From positions 33,278,042 to 33,342,041 of the forward strand of contig OZ024857.1 in assembly GCA_964017155.1 (NCBI GenBank): DNA of 64,000 bases, given 5' to 3'. Below, one piece after another: positions 39,254-53,935 of this stretch. The notes below the pieces were generated by a model. It was given only the letters and a program-made list of their open reading frames with translations. It searched no databases and was not told the DNA's origin. How positions within the stretch are numbered: position 1 is the first letter of the stretch; the number at the start of each line of letters is the position of its first letter. A program made the position numbers and the translations under genes. The DNA comes from Oasisia sp. SBJ-2009. Its lineage: Eukaryota; Annelida; Polychaeta; Sabellida; Siboglinidae.

Positions 39254-40963
39254 CAACACACACGCACCCTAACACACACTCACCGGCGCACTCACACACG
39301 GACCCATACGCACGCGCAAGCACACACACGCACACACAAACACACGAACCCATACACCAGCACCCATACACGCACCCACACACGAACACACGCGCGTCAA
39401 AATACGCACACATACACACACATGAACGACACACGCACCCATACACACGCACCGAAACATGCACCCACACCTACGCAACCACACACACGCGCCCACACAC
39501 GCACACGTGCAAACACGCACCACACACGCACACATACACACACATGCACCAGACACGCAACCCCACACACGCGCCACACACGCAAATACACGCACGCACG
39601 CACCCACGCACACGCACCCACCCACACACGCACCCACATACGCCCCCACACGCTCCAACACACGCACACACACACACACAAACGCACCAACCCTCACACG
39701 TACCCAAACACGCACCCACACACTCACCCACACCCGCACCAAGACACGCACACACGCGCGACAACACACGAACACATACACAAACATGCTCCACGCACCC
39801 ACACACACGCATCCACACACGCATCCACACGCGAGCTCACACGCCCCAACACATGCACACACACACACACACACTCACTCACACACTCACACACACACAC
39901 ACACACACACATACGAATCCACACATGCACCAACACACGCATCGACACACGAACACACACATGCACTCACACACAGGCACCCACACACAGGCACCCACAC
40001 ATGCAAACACGCGCGCCAACTCACGCACACACACAAACACGCACCCAAACACACACACATATATGCACCCACTCACACGTACCAACATACACACATGCGC
40101 CCACACACGCCCCCACACACGCACCTTCACACGCACCCACCCACCCACGCACCCACACAAACAAACCCGCCAGCACAAGCACACACAAAGACACGCACGT
40201 ACACACGCACCCACACACACACATGCGCGCCAACACACGCACACATAAACACACACATGCACCACACAGGTACCCTCGCAAACGCACCCACACACGCACT
40301 TACACACGCACCACACAATCACACACACGCGCGAGCACAAACACACACATACTCGCACCCACGCAACTATTCACGCACCCACACACGCACCCACACGCGC
40401 CCCCACAAGCACCCATACACGCACGCAAAACACACGTATCCAGACAAGCACACACACACACCCGCACCCCCGCACCTATTCACGCACCCCCACACGCATA
40501 CACACGCGCCAACACACGTACCCGCACACGCACACACACGCACACACCCACACAAACACCCACATACGCCCACACACGCGCCAATACACGCACACACACA
40601 CCTACCAACACACATACACACACACTCACAAACACACCCACTCTCACACCTACCCACACATGCACACACACACACGCACCCACACACTCACGCGCCAGCA
40701 CAAGCACACGCATACGCACCCACAAACGTGCACCCACACACACACATACACACACACACACCCATCCACACACGCACTCGGGAACATCCTCACACACACG
40801 CCAGACTCGCATCCACGTACGCCCACACACAGACACAAAGACACGCACACACACACCCACTCAAACAAACGCACCCACCCTCACAAATAGCCCCACACGC
40901 ACCCACACACGCACCCACATTCGCCCACACATGCGCTATCATACGCACACACACCCACACCCA

Positions 40964-41004
<41 letters not shown>

Positions 41005-41445
41005 CCACCTTCGCCCACACACGGGCCACCTCACGTACACACACACGCACCCACACACACAAACGCACCCACATTCGCTCGTACCCACACACACACACAC
41101 TCACACACACACACACACACACATTCCACCACAAGCACACACACACACGCACCCGCACACGAACACCCCCGCAACAACACACACTCACACACACACACAC
41201 ATGCACCATTCACACACCCACACACACACGCTCCAGCACAAGCACCCACACACGCACCCACACACGAACACCCCCGCGACAACCCAAACAAACACACACA
41301 CACACGCGGGCGCGCTAGCACAAACGCACCCATACACCCGCAACCACACACGCACACACACGAGCCAACACACGCACACCTACAAACACACGCACACATG
41401 AAACACACGCGGACCCACACAACCGCAAGCACACACACACATACG

Positions 41446-41498
<53 letters not shown>

Positions 41499-41696
41499 CC
41501 ACGCACGCACACACACACACACACGCAGAATCACACACGCACCCACACACACGCACCCACACACGCACCCACACACGAACGCATACATGCACTCACACCC
41601 ACGCACCCACACACAGGCACCCAGACATGCAAACACAAGCGCCAACTCACGCACACACACATACACGCACCCAAACACACACACATATATGCACCC

Positions 41697-42832
41697 CAGT
41701 CCTGGTGTTTTCTGTCTCGCTTGCCAAGATATGTCTTGGCTGTGTTGTACACGACCTGCTGCAGAGCTGCCCATTCCTCGTCTGGTGTTGAATTTTCCTT
41801 CTCCTCCCAGTGGGCGAGAGCCCTGTCCATCTCCTGCTCAAAACTCTCCCTATGGCTGATGGTACTTAGTTTTGCAGTGTTGAGCTTGGTCGGCTTATTT
41901 GTCCCTTGCCTGTTGAGCTTTTGTCGTATTCTGAAAGCCACCTTTGACCTCAGCATCTGGTGATCGGTCCAGCAGTTTGCTCCACGCATGGCTCGGGTGC
42001 TGTGGATGTCCATCTTATCCCGACACCTCGTGATGATGAAATCGATCATATGCCAGTGTTTGGAACGAGGATGCATCCAGGTGGTCTTGCGTTCATCCTT
42101 CTGCTTGAACATGGTGTTCGTCACTATAAGTTCGAAATCAGAGCACAGAGCCAGTAGAAGTTCGCCATTGGAGTTGCATTTCCCAATTCCATGTTTGCCC
42201 ATGACCAAGGGCCACTTGTCATTGTCTCTTCCTATCCTCGCATTGAAGTCTCCTATCAACAGTAGCTTATCGGTACGAGGGATGCCCCTGAGCACACTTG
42301 CGAGCTGGTTGTAGAAGGCCTCCTTGTTTTCATCTGGGTTTGTCATTGTCGGAGCATACACGCTGATGATTGTAGAAAAGTTGTCCTTGCTCAGAGGTAG
42401 TCTCATCGTCATGATTCTGTCACTTACTGGCTGTGGCATTTCTGTCAGCTTTGTGATGATATCCTTTTTGATAGCAAAGCCCACTCCGGCCTCCCTTCTT
42501 TCTCCTTCGGGTTTGCCACTCCAGAAGAAAGATTATTCCAAGTCGTCGAGACTACCAGACTCTGAGAACCTTGTTTCACATAGGGCGGCGATGTCGATGT
42601 TGTATTTGGCAAGTTCTATTGCTACTAGTGCCGTACGTCTTTCTGGTCGGTTAGCTGCTTCTCGGTCGAGGAGAGTCCTGACGTTCCATTGTCCAATTGT
42701 CAGTAGTTGTCTTCTTTGTCTTCTTCTTCCTAGCTGATTTTCCACTGTCGACGGAAGATGAGGTCGAGCAGCGCGGTCCTTGGTAACCCGGGCGACGGCC
42801 GATCCGGTATCATGTTTCGTGCAGTTGTACAT
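41697..42832 (-). pseudogene. LINE endonuclease plus short linker, interrupted, copy 7
   Basis: Same TAA at codon 100 as copy 6. One private change, S169N in the NPDENKEAF stretch. The frame after the stop runs to the cut at 41697 and into satellite to 41531. Confidence 0.92.
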
Positions 42833-43188
42833 TTCATGGAAGCTGCTAGGAAAAAGTTTTGAAGTACCGCTGGATTTTACAAGTTACTAGCGACACTCTC
42901 TCGGGGAACAAATAGAGGTCTCACACCGGCAAGAACATGTCAAGACAGGCGCAAACTATTTGTCCCTGCAGTGGCTGGTCGAGAGATGTTGGGAGTTCCA
43001 TACACCAACCGCCCTTGATGCTGCCACAGTGACATGGTTTTCTGTTTAGGGTTTGCTCCCTTAGCCTTCGGTTCTGACAAGAACCTATACCACAAGGCAG
43101 TGGTTTACAACTCTGCATGGCAGGGGCGTCAAACTCACTGAGGTATTGCAATACCTGAGGTACTGCAATACCTGCATACCAGCGTGTG
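41697..43188 (-). mobile_element. LINE copy 7, shorter 3'-truncated fragment
   Basis: Same end points and variants as copy 6, 8196 bp away. Confidence 0.93.
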
Positions 43189-43377
43189 CACCCATATACA
43201 CACGAACCGATACTCACACGCACCCACACACCCACGCACCCACACCCACACACGAATCCACACACGTACCCACGCACGCACGCACGCACGCACGCACACG
43301 CGGACACACGCATACACGGACACATGCAAACACACGCACACAAATACACCCACACACACGCACCCACACATAGATGT

Positions 43378-43425
<48 letters not shown>

Positions 43426-43894
43426 ACACATGCACCCACTCACACGCACCCACATACACACATGCGCCCAAACACGCATACATACACACACGCACCCACA
43501 CACACAAGCAATTACACACGCACCGACTCACCCACACACTTGCTACCACACACAGGCACCCACACACACTCACCCACACACGCACGGACCTACACCGACA
43601 TGCTCCCACACACGCACGCACAGTGACACGCACCCACACACGAATCCACACCCGCACATACACACACGCACCACACACACGCACCCACATACAGACGCAC
43701 ACACCCACACATACATATACCCACACACGCACGCACTCACATACACCCACACACCAATCCACACTTGCACCCACTAACGTACCAACACACGCAAACATAC
43801 ACACACGAATCCACACATGCAACCACGCACCCACCGACACACGCACGCACACATGCACCCACACACATGCACCCACACACACAACACGCACACA

Positions 43895-43941
43895 CTTTCT
43901 GTGTCTCTCTCACTCACTCACTCTCTCTCTCTCTCTCTGTC
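43895..43941 (+). repeat. CT-rich module, type a, unit 3
   Basis: Intact form used to size the deletion in unit 4. From this module to TCACACGCGC at 44038 is 143 bp. Confidence 0.9.
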
Positions 43942-44664
43942 ATACGCGCGCGCACACACACATATACACATATATACACATACACAAAGTCCCACCCACA
44001 CACGCACCCATACGCGCCAAAACATGCACCCACACATTCACACGCGCACTCACACACGAACCCATACACACGCACCCATACACGAACCCACACACGCACA
44101 CACGCGCGCCAAAATACGCACACATACACACACATGAACGACACACGCATCCATACACACGCACCCAAACACGCACCCACACCCACGAATCCACACACAC
44201 GCGCCCACACACGCACACAAACAAATACGCACCTCACACACACCCACACACATACACACAAACACAAGCCAACACACGCAAAAACACACACACCCACACA
44301 CACGCACCCACACACGCACACATACGCACACATGCACCACACACACAACCCCACACATACGCCACACACGCAAATACACACACGCACGCACCCACACACA
44401 CGCACCCACCCACACACGCACCCACATACGCCCACACATGCGCACCTACACACGCACACACACGCGCCAATACACGGTCAAACACACAAGCAGACACATG
44501 GGCACCTACACACACATACACACACCCAAACAGAGGCACCCACACACGCACACACACACACTCGCAAACACACGAATTCACAGACGCACACGCATCCATA
44601 CACATCCACACCCACACACGCTCTCACATACACACACCCGTACCAGAACATACTCACACACGCA

Positions 44665-44702
<38 letters not shown>

Positions 44703-46348
44703 CCACACACGAATCCAAAAACCCACCCACACATTCACCCACACACGGACACACGCACACACACGAATCCACACACTCACCCACACATGCACCGACACAC
44801 ACGCAACCGCACACACGCACACACGCACCAACACACACGCACCTACACACACACGCACACACGCACACACACGCGCCAACACACGCACACACCCACAAAC
44901 ACCCACCCGCACACGCACGCACACTTTCACAAAAACACGCACCCCACACACAAACACAAGCACCCACACATGCACCGACACCCACACACAAACACACACA
45001 CACACACACACAAACACACACACCCACACCCACACCCACACCCACACACGCACCCATCACCCATACAAGAACACACACACGCAGAAACACACGCACCCAG
45101 ACCCACACACGCACCCACACACATACATGCACCAATTTCCATGGACCCACATACACGCACACACACACACACGCGCCCTCACATGCATCCATTCACACAA
45201 ACGCACTGACCCACACACTCGCACCCACACACGAATCCACACACGCACGCACACACGAACCAACTCACCCACACACATGCACCCACACACACGCACCTAC
45301 TCACACTCACCCACACACGCACGGACCCACACCGACATGCGCCCACAGGCGCACGCACACAAATACACAGGCACCTACACACGCACACACACACGCGCAA
45401 ACACACGAATTCACAGACGCACACGCATCCATACACACCCACACCCACACACGCTCGCACATACACACACTCGTACCAGAACATACTCACACACGCACCA
45501 CACACACACACCCACCCACACACACACGCACGCACTCACAGATACATGCCCCCATATGAACATATTCACACAGGCACACACACACACACGCACCCACACA
45601 CGAATCCAAAAACCCACCCACACATTCACCCACACACGGACACACGCACACACACGAATCCACACACTCACCCACACATGCACCGACACACACGCAACCG
45701 CACACACGCACTAACACACGCACACACACATACATTCACTCACACGTATCCACACACCGAGACACATCCACACACGCCCCAACACACGCACACACACGTA
45801 CCCACACACGCACAAACACGCGACAACACACGCACACGTGCATACACATGCACCACACACGCACCCACCCACACGCATCCACACACACACACGCACCCAC
45901 ACGCGAATCCACACACGCACCCACACACACACGCACCCACATACGCCCCCACACGCTCCAACACACGCTCACACACACGCACCCACATACACAAACGCAC
46001 CAACACTCACACGTACCCAAACACGCACCCACACGTTCACCCACACCCGCACTCAGACACGCACACACGCGCGACAACACACGAACACATACACACACAC
46101 ATGCTCCACGCTCCCACAAACACGCACCCAAGCACGCACCAAAACACGAATCCACACACGCACCCACACACGCACCGACACACCGACTCACACACGCGCT
46201 CACACATGCATACAAACACACGTGCACCACACACGCACCCACCCACACACTCGCAAGCACCCACACACAGATGCGCCCACACGCACACCTACGCACACGC
46301 ACCCACACACACGCACCACACACGAATCCACACACGCACCCACACACG

Positions 46349-46420
<72 letters not shown>

Positions 46421-47212
46421 CACCCACACACACGAGTCCACAGACGCACACAGACGCGCCAAAACACGTACACCACAGGCAGACGCACACACACACATAC
46501 AAATGCACACACAGGCGCATGCATACGCACACATACACAAACATGCACCACAAACGCGCCCACACACACACGGACCTACAGACACGCACACACACATACA
46601 CATACACACACCCACACAGACGTACCCACACACATGCACCAAACGACACATGCACCCACACACGCACACATACGCGCCAAAACACGCACCCACAGACGCA
46701 CCCACACTCACACACACCCACTTACGGACCCACATACACACGCACACGCACACACACGCCCCACACACGAAAGCACGCACCCACACACGCACCCAGACAG
46801 AAAAGGGCCCACACACGCATACACACGCACCCTCACACGAAACCACACTCGCACACATACACACACGTACCACACACACCCGCACCCCCACAAAAACGGA
46901 AGCACCAACATAGAGATGTGCCCACATACGCACGCACACACACGCACCCACACACGAATCCACACATGCACCCACATACGCCCCAACACACGCACACACA
47001 CACACACACACACACATACGAATCCACACATGCACCAACACACGCACCGACACACCAACACACACATGCACTCACTCACACGCACCCACACACAGGCACG
47101 CACACATGCAAACACGCGCGCCAACTCACGCACAGACACAAACACGCACCCATACACGCACCCATACACGCACCCATACACGCACCCATACACGTACCGA
47201 CACACACACACA

Positions 47213-47251
47213 CTTTCTCTGTATCTCTCGCTCACTCTCTCTCTCTCTGTT
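47213..47251 (+). repeat. CT-rich module, type b, unit 3
   Basis: As in unit 2, including the GTATCTCTCGC variant. Confidence 0.9.
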
Positions 47252-47295
47252 ATACGCGCACGCACGTACACACACACACATATACACACACACAA

Positions 47296-47356
<61 letters not shown>

Positions 47357-47390
47357 AACACCCACCCACACACGCACCCACACGCGCCAA

Positions 47391-47435
<45 letters not shown>

Positions 47436-49145
47436 CAACACACACGCACCCTAACACACACTCACCGGCGCACTCACACACGGACCCATACGCACGCGCA
47501 AGCACACATACGCACACACAAACACACGAACCCATACACCAGCACCCATACACGCACCCACACACGAACACACGCGCGTCAAAATACGCACCCATACACA
47601 CACATGAACGACACACGCACCCATACACACGCACCCAAACATGCACCCACACCTACGCAACCACACACACGCGCCCACACACGCACACGTGCAAACACGC
47701 ACCACACACGCACACATACACACACATGCACCAGACACGCAACCCCACACACGCGCCACACACGCAAATACACGCACGCACGCACCCACGCACACGCACC
47801 CACCCACACACGCACCCACATACGCCCCCACACGCTCCAACACACGCACACACACACACACAAACGCACCAACCCTCACACGTACCCAAACACGCACCCA
47901 CACACTCACCCACACCCGCACCAAGACACGCACACACGCGCGACAACACACGAACACATACACAAACATGCTCCACGCACCCACACACACGCATCCACAC
48001 ACGCATCCACACGCGAGCTCACACGCCCCAACACATGCACACACACACACACACACTCACTCACACACTCACACACACACACACACACACAGATACGAAT
48101 CCACACATGCACCAACACACGCATCGACACACGAACACACACATGCACTCACACACAGGCACCCACACACAGGCACCCACACATGCAAACACGCGCGCCA
48201 ACTCACGCACACACACAAACACGCACCCAAACACACACACATATATGCACCCACTCACACGTACCAACATACACACATGCGCCCACACACGCCCCCACAC
48301 ACGCACCTTCACACGCACCCACCCACCCACGCACCCACACAAACAAACCCGCCAGCACAAGCACACACAAAGACACGCACGTACACACGCACCCACACAC
48401 ACACATGCGCGCCAACACACGCACACATAAACACACACATGCACCACACAGGTACCCTCGCAAACGCACCCACACACGCACTTACACACGCACCACACAA
48501 TCACACACACGCGCGAGCACAAACACACACATACTCGCACCCACGCAACTATTCACGCACCCACACACGCACCCACACGCGCCCCCACAAGCACCCATAC
48601 ACGCACGCAAAACACACGTATCCAGACAAGCACACACACACACCCGCACCCCCGCACCTATTCACGCACCCCCACACGCATACACACGCGCCAACACACG
48701 TACCCGCACACGCACACACACGCACACACCCACACAAACACCCACATACGCCCACACACGCGCCAATACACGCACACACACACCTACCAACACACATACA
48801 CACACACTCACAAACACACCCACTCTCACACCTACCCACACATGCACACACACACACGCACCCACACACTCACGCGCCAGCACAAGCACACGCATACGCA
48901 CCCACACACGTGCACCCACACACACACATACACACACACACACCCATCCACACACGCACTCGGGAACATCCTCACACACACGCCAGACTCGCATCCACGT
49001 ACGCCCACACACAGACACAAAGACACGCACACACACACCCACTCAAACAAACGCACCCACCCTCACAAATAGCCCCACACGCACCCACACACGCACCCAC
49101 ATTCGCCCACACATGCGCTATCATACGCACACACACCCACACCCA

Positions 49146-49188
<43 letters not shown>

Positions 49189-49633
49189 CCACCTTCGCCC
49201 ACACACGGGCCACCTCACGTACACACACACGCACCCACACACACAAACGCACCCACATTCGCTCGTACCCACACACACACACTCACACACACACACACAC
49301 ACACACACACATTCCACCACAAGCACACACACACACGCACCCGCACACGAACACCCCCGCAACAACACACACTCACACACACACACACATGCACCATACA
49401 CACACCCACACACACACGCTCCAGCACAAGCACCCACACACGCACCCACACACGAACACCCCCGCGACAACCCAAACAAACACACACACACACGCGGGCG
49501 CGCTAGCACAAACGCACCCATACACCCGCAACCACACACGCACACACACGAGCCAACACACGCACACCTACAAACACACGCACACATGAAACACACGCGG
49601 ACCCACACAACCGCAAGCACACACACACATACG

Positions 49634-49672
<39 letters not shown>

Positions 49673-49870
49673 CCACGCACGCACACACACACACACACGC
49701 AGACTCACACACGCACCCACACACACGCACCCACACACGCACCCACACACGAACGCATACATGCACTCACACCCACGCACCCACACACAGGCACCCAGAC
49801 ATGCAAACACAAGCGCCAACTCACGCACACACACATACACGCACCCAAACACACACACATATATGCACCC

Positions 49871-51006
49871 CAGTCCTGGTGTTTTCTGTCTCGCTTGCCA
49901 AGATATGTCTTGGCTGTGTTGTACACGACCTGCTGCAGAGCTGCCCATTCCTCGTCTGGTGTTGAATTTTCCTTCTCCTCCCAGTGGGCGAGAGCCCTGT
50001 CCATCTCCTGCTCAAAACTCTCCCTATGGCTGATGGTACTTAGTTTTGCAGTGTTGAGCTTGGTCGGCTTATTTGTCCCTTGCCTGTTGAGCTTTTGTCG
50101 TATTCTGAAAGCCACCTTTGACCTCAGCATCTGGTGATCGGTCCAGCAGTTTGCTCCACGCATGGCTCGGGTGCTGTGGATGTCCATCTTATCCCGACAC
50201 CTCGTGATGATGAAATCGATCATATGCCAGTGTTTGGAACGAGGATGCATCCAGGTGGTCTTGCGTTCATCCTTCTGCTTGAACATGGTGTTCGTCACTA
50301 TAAGTTCGAAATCAGAGCACAGAGCCAGTAGAAGTTCGCCATTGGAGTTGCATTTCCCAATTCCATGTTTGCCCATGACCAAGGGCCACTTGTCATTGTC
50401 TCTTCCTATCCTCGCATTGAAGTATCCTATCAACAGTAGCTTATCGGTACGAGGGATGCCCCTGAGCACACTTGCGAGCTGCTTGTAGAAGGCCTCCTTG
50501 CTTTCATCTGGGTTTGTCATTGTCGGAGCATACACGCTGATGATTGTAGAAAAGTTGTCCTTGCTCAGAGGTAGTCTCATCGTCATGATTCTGTCACTTA
50601 CTGGCTGTGGCATTTCTGTCAGCTTTGTGATGATATCCTTTTTGATAGCAAAGCCCACTCCGGCCTCCCTTCTTTCTCCTTCGGGTTTGCCACTCCAGAA
50701 GAAAGATTATTCCAAGTCGTCGAGACTACCAGACTCTGAGAACCTTGTTTCACATAGGGCGGCGATGTCGATGTTGTATTTGGCAAGTTCTATTGCTACT
50801 AGTGCCGTACGTCTTTCTGGTCGGTTAGCTGCTTCTCGGTCGAGGAGAGTCCTGACGTTCCATTGTCCAATTGTCAGTAGTTGTCTTCTTTGTCTTCTTC
50901 TTCCTAGCTGATTTTCCACTGTCGACGGAAGATGAGGTCGAGCAGCGCGGTCCTTGGTAACCCGGGCGACGGCCGATCCGGTATCATGTTTCGTGCAGTT
51001 GTACAT
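49871..51006 (-). pseudogene. LINE endonuclease plus short linker, interrupted, copy 8
   Basis: Same TAA at codon 100. Private changes are N175K and D195Y, the latter turning the catalytic GDFNARIG into GYFNARIG, so even the part after the stop has lost a metal-binding residue. The frame runs into satellite to 49705. Confidence 0.92.
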
Positions 51007-51362
51007 TTCATGGAAGCTGCTAGGAAAAAGTTTTGAAGTACCGCTGGATTTTGCAAGTTACTAGCGACACTCTCTCGGGGAACAAATAGAGGTCTCACAC
51101 CGGCAAGAACATGTCAAGACAGGCGCAAACTATTTGTCCCTGCAGTGGCTGGTCGAGAGATGTTGGGAGTTCCATACACCAACCGCCCTTGATGCTGCCA
51201 CAGTGACATGGTTTTCTGTTTAGGGTTTGCTCCCTTAGCCTTCGGTTCTGACAAGAACCTATACCACAAGGCAGTGGTTTACAACTCTGCATGGCAGGGG
51301 CGTCAAACTCACTGAGGTATTGCAATTCCTGAGGTACTGCAATACCTGCATACCAGCGTGTG
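49871..51362 (-). mobile_element. LINE copy 8, shorter 3'-truncated fragment
   Basis: Same end points as copies 6-7, 8174 bp from copy 7. The first leader palindrome is mutated. To its right the 8.2-kb unit is only partly repeated. Confidence 0.93.
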
Positions 51363-51539
51363 CACCCATATACACACGAACCGATACTCACACGCACCCA
51401 CACACCCACGCACCCACACCCACACACGAATCCACACACGTACCCACGCACGCACGCACACACGGACACACGCATACACGGACACATGCAAACACACGCA
51501 CACAAATACACCCACACACATGCACCTACACATAGATGT

Positions 51540-51583
<44 letters not shown>

Positions 51584-53935
51584 ACACATGCACCCACTCA
51601 CACGCACCCACATACACACATGCGCCCAAACACGCATACATACACACACGCACCCACACACACAAGCAATTACACACGCACCGACTCACCCACACACATG
51701 CTACCACACACAGGCACCCACACACACTCACCCACACACGCACGGACCTACACCGACATGCTCCCACACACGCACGCACAGTGACACGCACCCACACACG
51801 AATCCACACCCGCACATACACACACGCACCACACACACGCACCCACATACAGACGCACACACCCACACATACATATACCCACACACGCACGCACTCACAT
51901 ACACCCACACACCAATCCACACTTGCACCCACTAACGTACCAACACACACAAACATACACACACGAATCCACACATGCAACCACACACCCACCGACACAC
52001 GCACGCACACATGCACCCACACACATGCACCCACACACACAACACGCACACACTTTCTGTTCACACGCGCACTCACACACGAACCCTTACACACGCACCC
52101 ATACACGCACCCACACACGCACACACGCGCGCCAAAATACGCACACATACACACACATGAACGAAACACGCATCCATACACACGCACCCAAAACACGCAC
52201 CCACACCCACGAATCCACACACACGCGCCCACACACGCACACAAACAAATACGCACCTCACACACACCCACACACATACACACAAACACAAGCCAACACA
52301 CGCAAAAACACACACACCCACACACACGCACCCACACACGCACACATACGCACACATGCACCACACACACAACCCCACACATACGCCACACACGCAAATA
52401 CACACACGCACGCACCCACACACACGCACCCACCCACACACGCACCCACATACGCCCACACATGCGCACCTACACACGCACACACACGCGCCAATACACG
52501 GTCAAACACACAAGCAGACACATGGGCACCTACACACACATACACACACCCAAAACAGAGGCACCCACACACGCACACACACACACTCGCAAACACACGA
52601 ATTCACAGACGCACACGCATCCATACACATCCACACCCACACACGCTCTCACATACACACACTCGTACCAGAACATACTCACACACGCACCACACACACA
52701 CACACACACACACACGCACCCACACACGAATCCAAAAACCCACCCACACATTCACCCACACACGGACACACGCACACACACGAATCCACACACTCACCCA
52801 CACATGCACCGACACACACGCAACCGCACACACGCACACACTCACCAACACACACGCACCTACACACACACGCACACACGCACACACCCGCGCCAACACA
52901 CGCACACACCCACAAACACCCACCCGCACACGCACGCACACTTTCACAAAAACACGCACCCCACACACAAACACAAGCACCCACACATGCACCGACACCC
53001 ACACATAAACACACACACACACACAAACACACACACCCACACCCACACCCACACACGCACCCATCACCCATACAAGAACACACACACGCAGAAACACACG
53101 CACCCAGACCCACACACGCACCCACACACATACATGTACCAATTTCCATGGACCCACATACACGCACACACACACACACGCGCCCTCACATGCATCCATT
53201 CACACAAACGCACTGACCCACACACTCGCACCCACACACGAATCCACACACGCACGCACACACGAACCAACTCACCCACACACATGCACCCACACACACG
53301 CACCTACTCACACTCACCCACACACGCACGGACCCACACCGACATGCGCCCACAGGCGCACGCACACAAATACACAGGCACCCACACACGCACACACACA
53401 AGCGCAAACACACGAATTCACAGACGCACACGCATCCATACACACCCACACCCACACACGCTCGCACATACAGACACTCGTACCAGAACATACTCACACA
53501 CGCACCACACACACACACCCACCCACACACACACGCACGCACTCACAGATACATGCCCCCATATGAACATATTCACACAGGCACACACACACACACGCAC
53601 CCACACACGAATCCAAAAACCCACCCACACATTCACCCACACACGGACACACGAACACACACGAATCCACACACTCACCCACACATGCACCGACACACAC
53701 GCAACCGCACACACGCACTAACACACGCACACACACATACATTCACTCACACGTATCCACACACCGAGACACATCCACACACGCGCCAACACACGCACAC
53801 ACACGTACCCACACACGCACAAACACGCGACAACACACCCACACGTGCATACACATGCACCACACACGCACCCACCCACACGCATCCACACACACACACG
53901 CACCCACACGCGAATCCACACACGCACCCACACAC
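51363..53935 (+). repeat. CA satellite, partial fourth 8.2-kb unit
   Basis: Follows the order of units 1-3 for about 2.6 kb, including both TACCAGAA words (52667, 53481), then departs near 53935 where ACGCACCGATACACGC replaces the unit-3 sequence. Confidence 0.88.
52053..52061 (+). repeat. Remnant of a CT-rich module after a 135-bp deletion
   Basis: CTTTCTGT is joined straight to TCACACGCGC. In unit 3 the same two points are 143 bp apart (43895 to 44038), so the CT tract and the following AT-containing spacer are gone. There is a single T of microhomology. Confidence 0.88.

Larger units (their letters stand above)
34993..41696 (+). repeat. CA satellite of 8.2-kb unit 2
   Basis: About 6.7 kb, same order of landmarks as unit 1. 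It contains the longest uninterrupted plus-strand frame in the window (37370-41401, 1343 codons), which is His/Thr-rich repeat translation and not a gene. Confidence 0.92.
43189..49870 (+). repeat. CA satellite of 8.2-kb unit 3
   Basis: About 6.68 kb, same landmark order as units 1-2. CA run 39 bp at 43381-43419. No gene is supported. Confidence 0.92.
26831..53935. repeat. Tandem array of about 8.2-kb units (three plus a partial fourth)
   Basis: TACCAGCGTG at the LINE 5' end marks unit starts at 26831, 34981, 43177 and 51351 (spacings 8150, 8196, 8174). Each full unit is about 6.7 kb of satellite plus a 1.49-kb LINE fragment. The CT module occurs twice per unit about 3.3 kb apart, so the satellite part appears to be two older units of about 3.35 kb. 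The fourth unit matches until about 53935, then changes to the 54-kb type of satellite. Confidence 0.93.

Noticed and set aside
37370..41401. 1343-codon open frame on plus, and similar ones at 29470-33138, 47106-49589, 59041-61422 and elsewhere
   Set aside because: They encode only His/Thr/Pro/Arg/Ala words and exist because the plus strand has too little T to form stop codons. All three plus frames are open in the same places, and single-base length changes shift freely between them, so there is no coding constraint. A histidine-rich metal-binding protein was considered and dropped for this reason.
26831..53935. CRISPR-like regular spacing of short repeats
   Set aside because: The repeats are satellite words of variable spacing with no unique spacers, and the DNA is eukaryotic.
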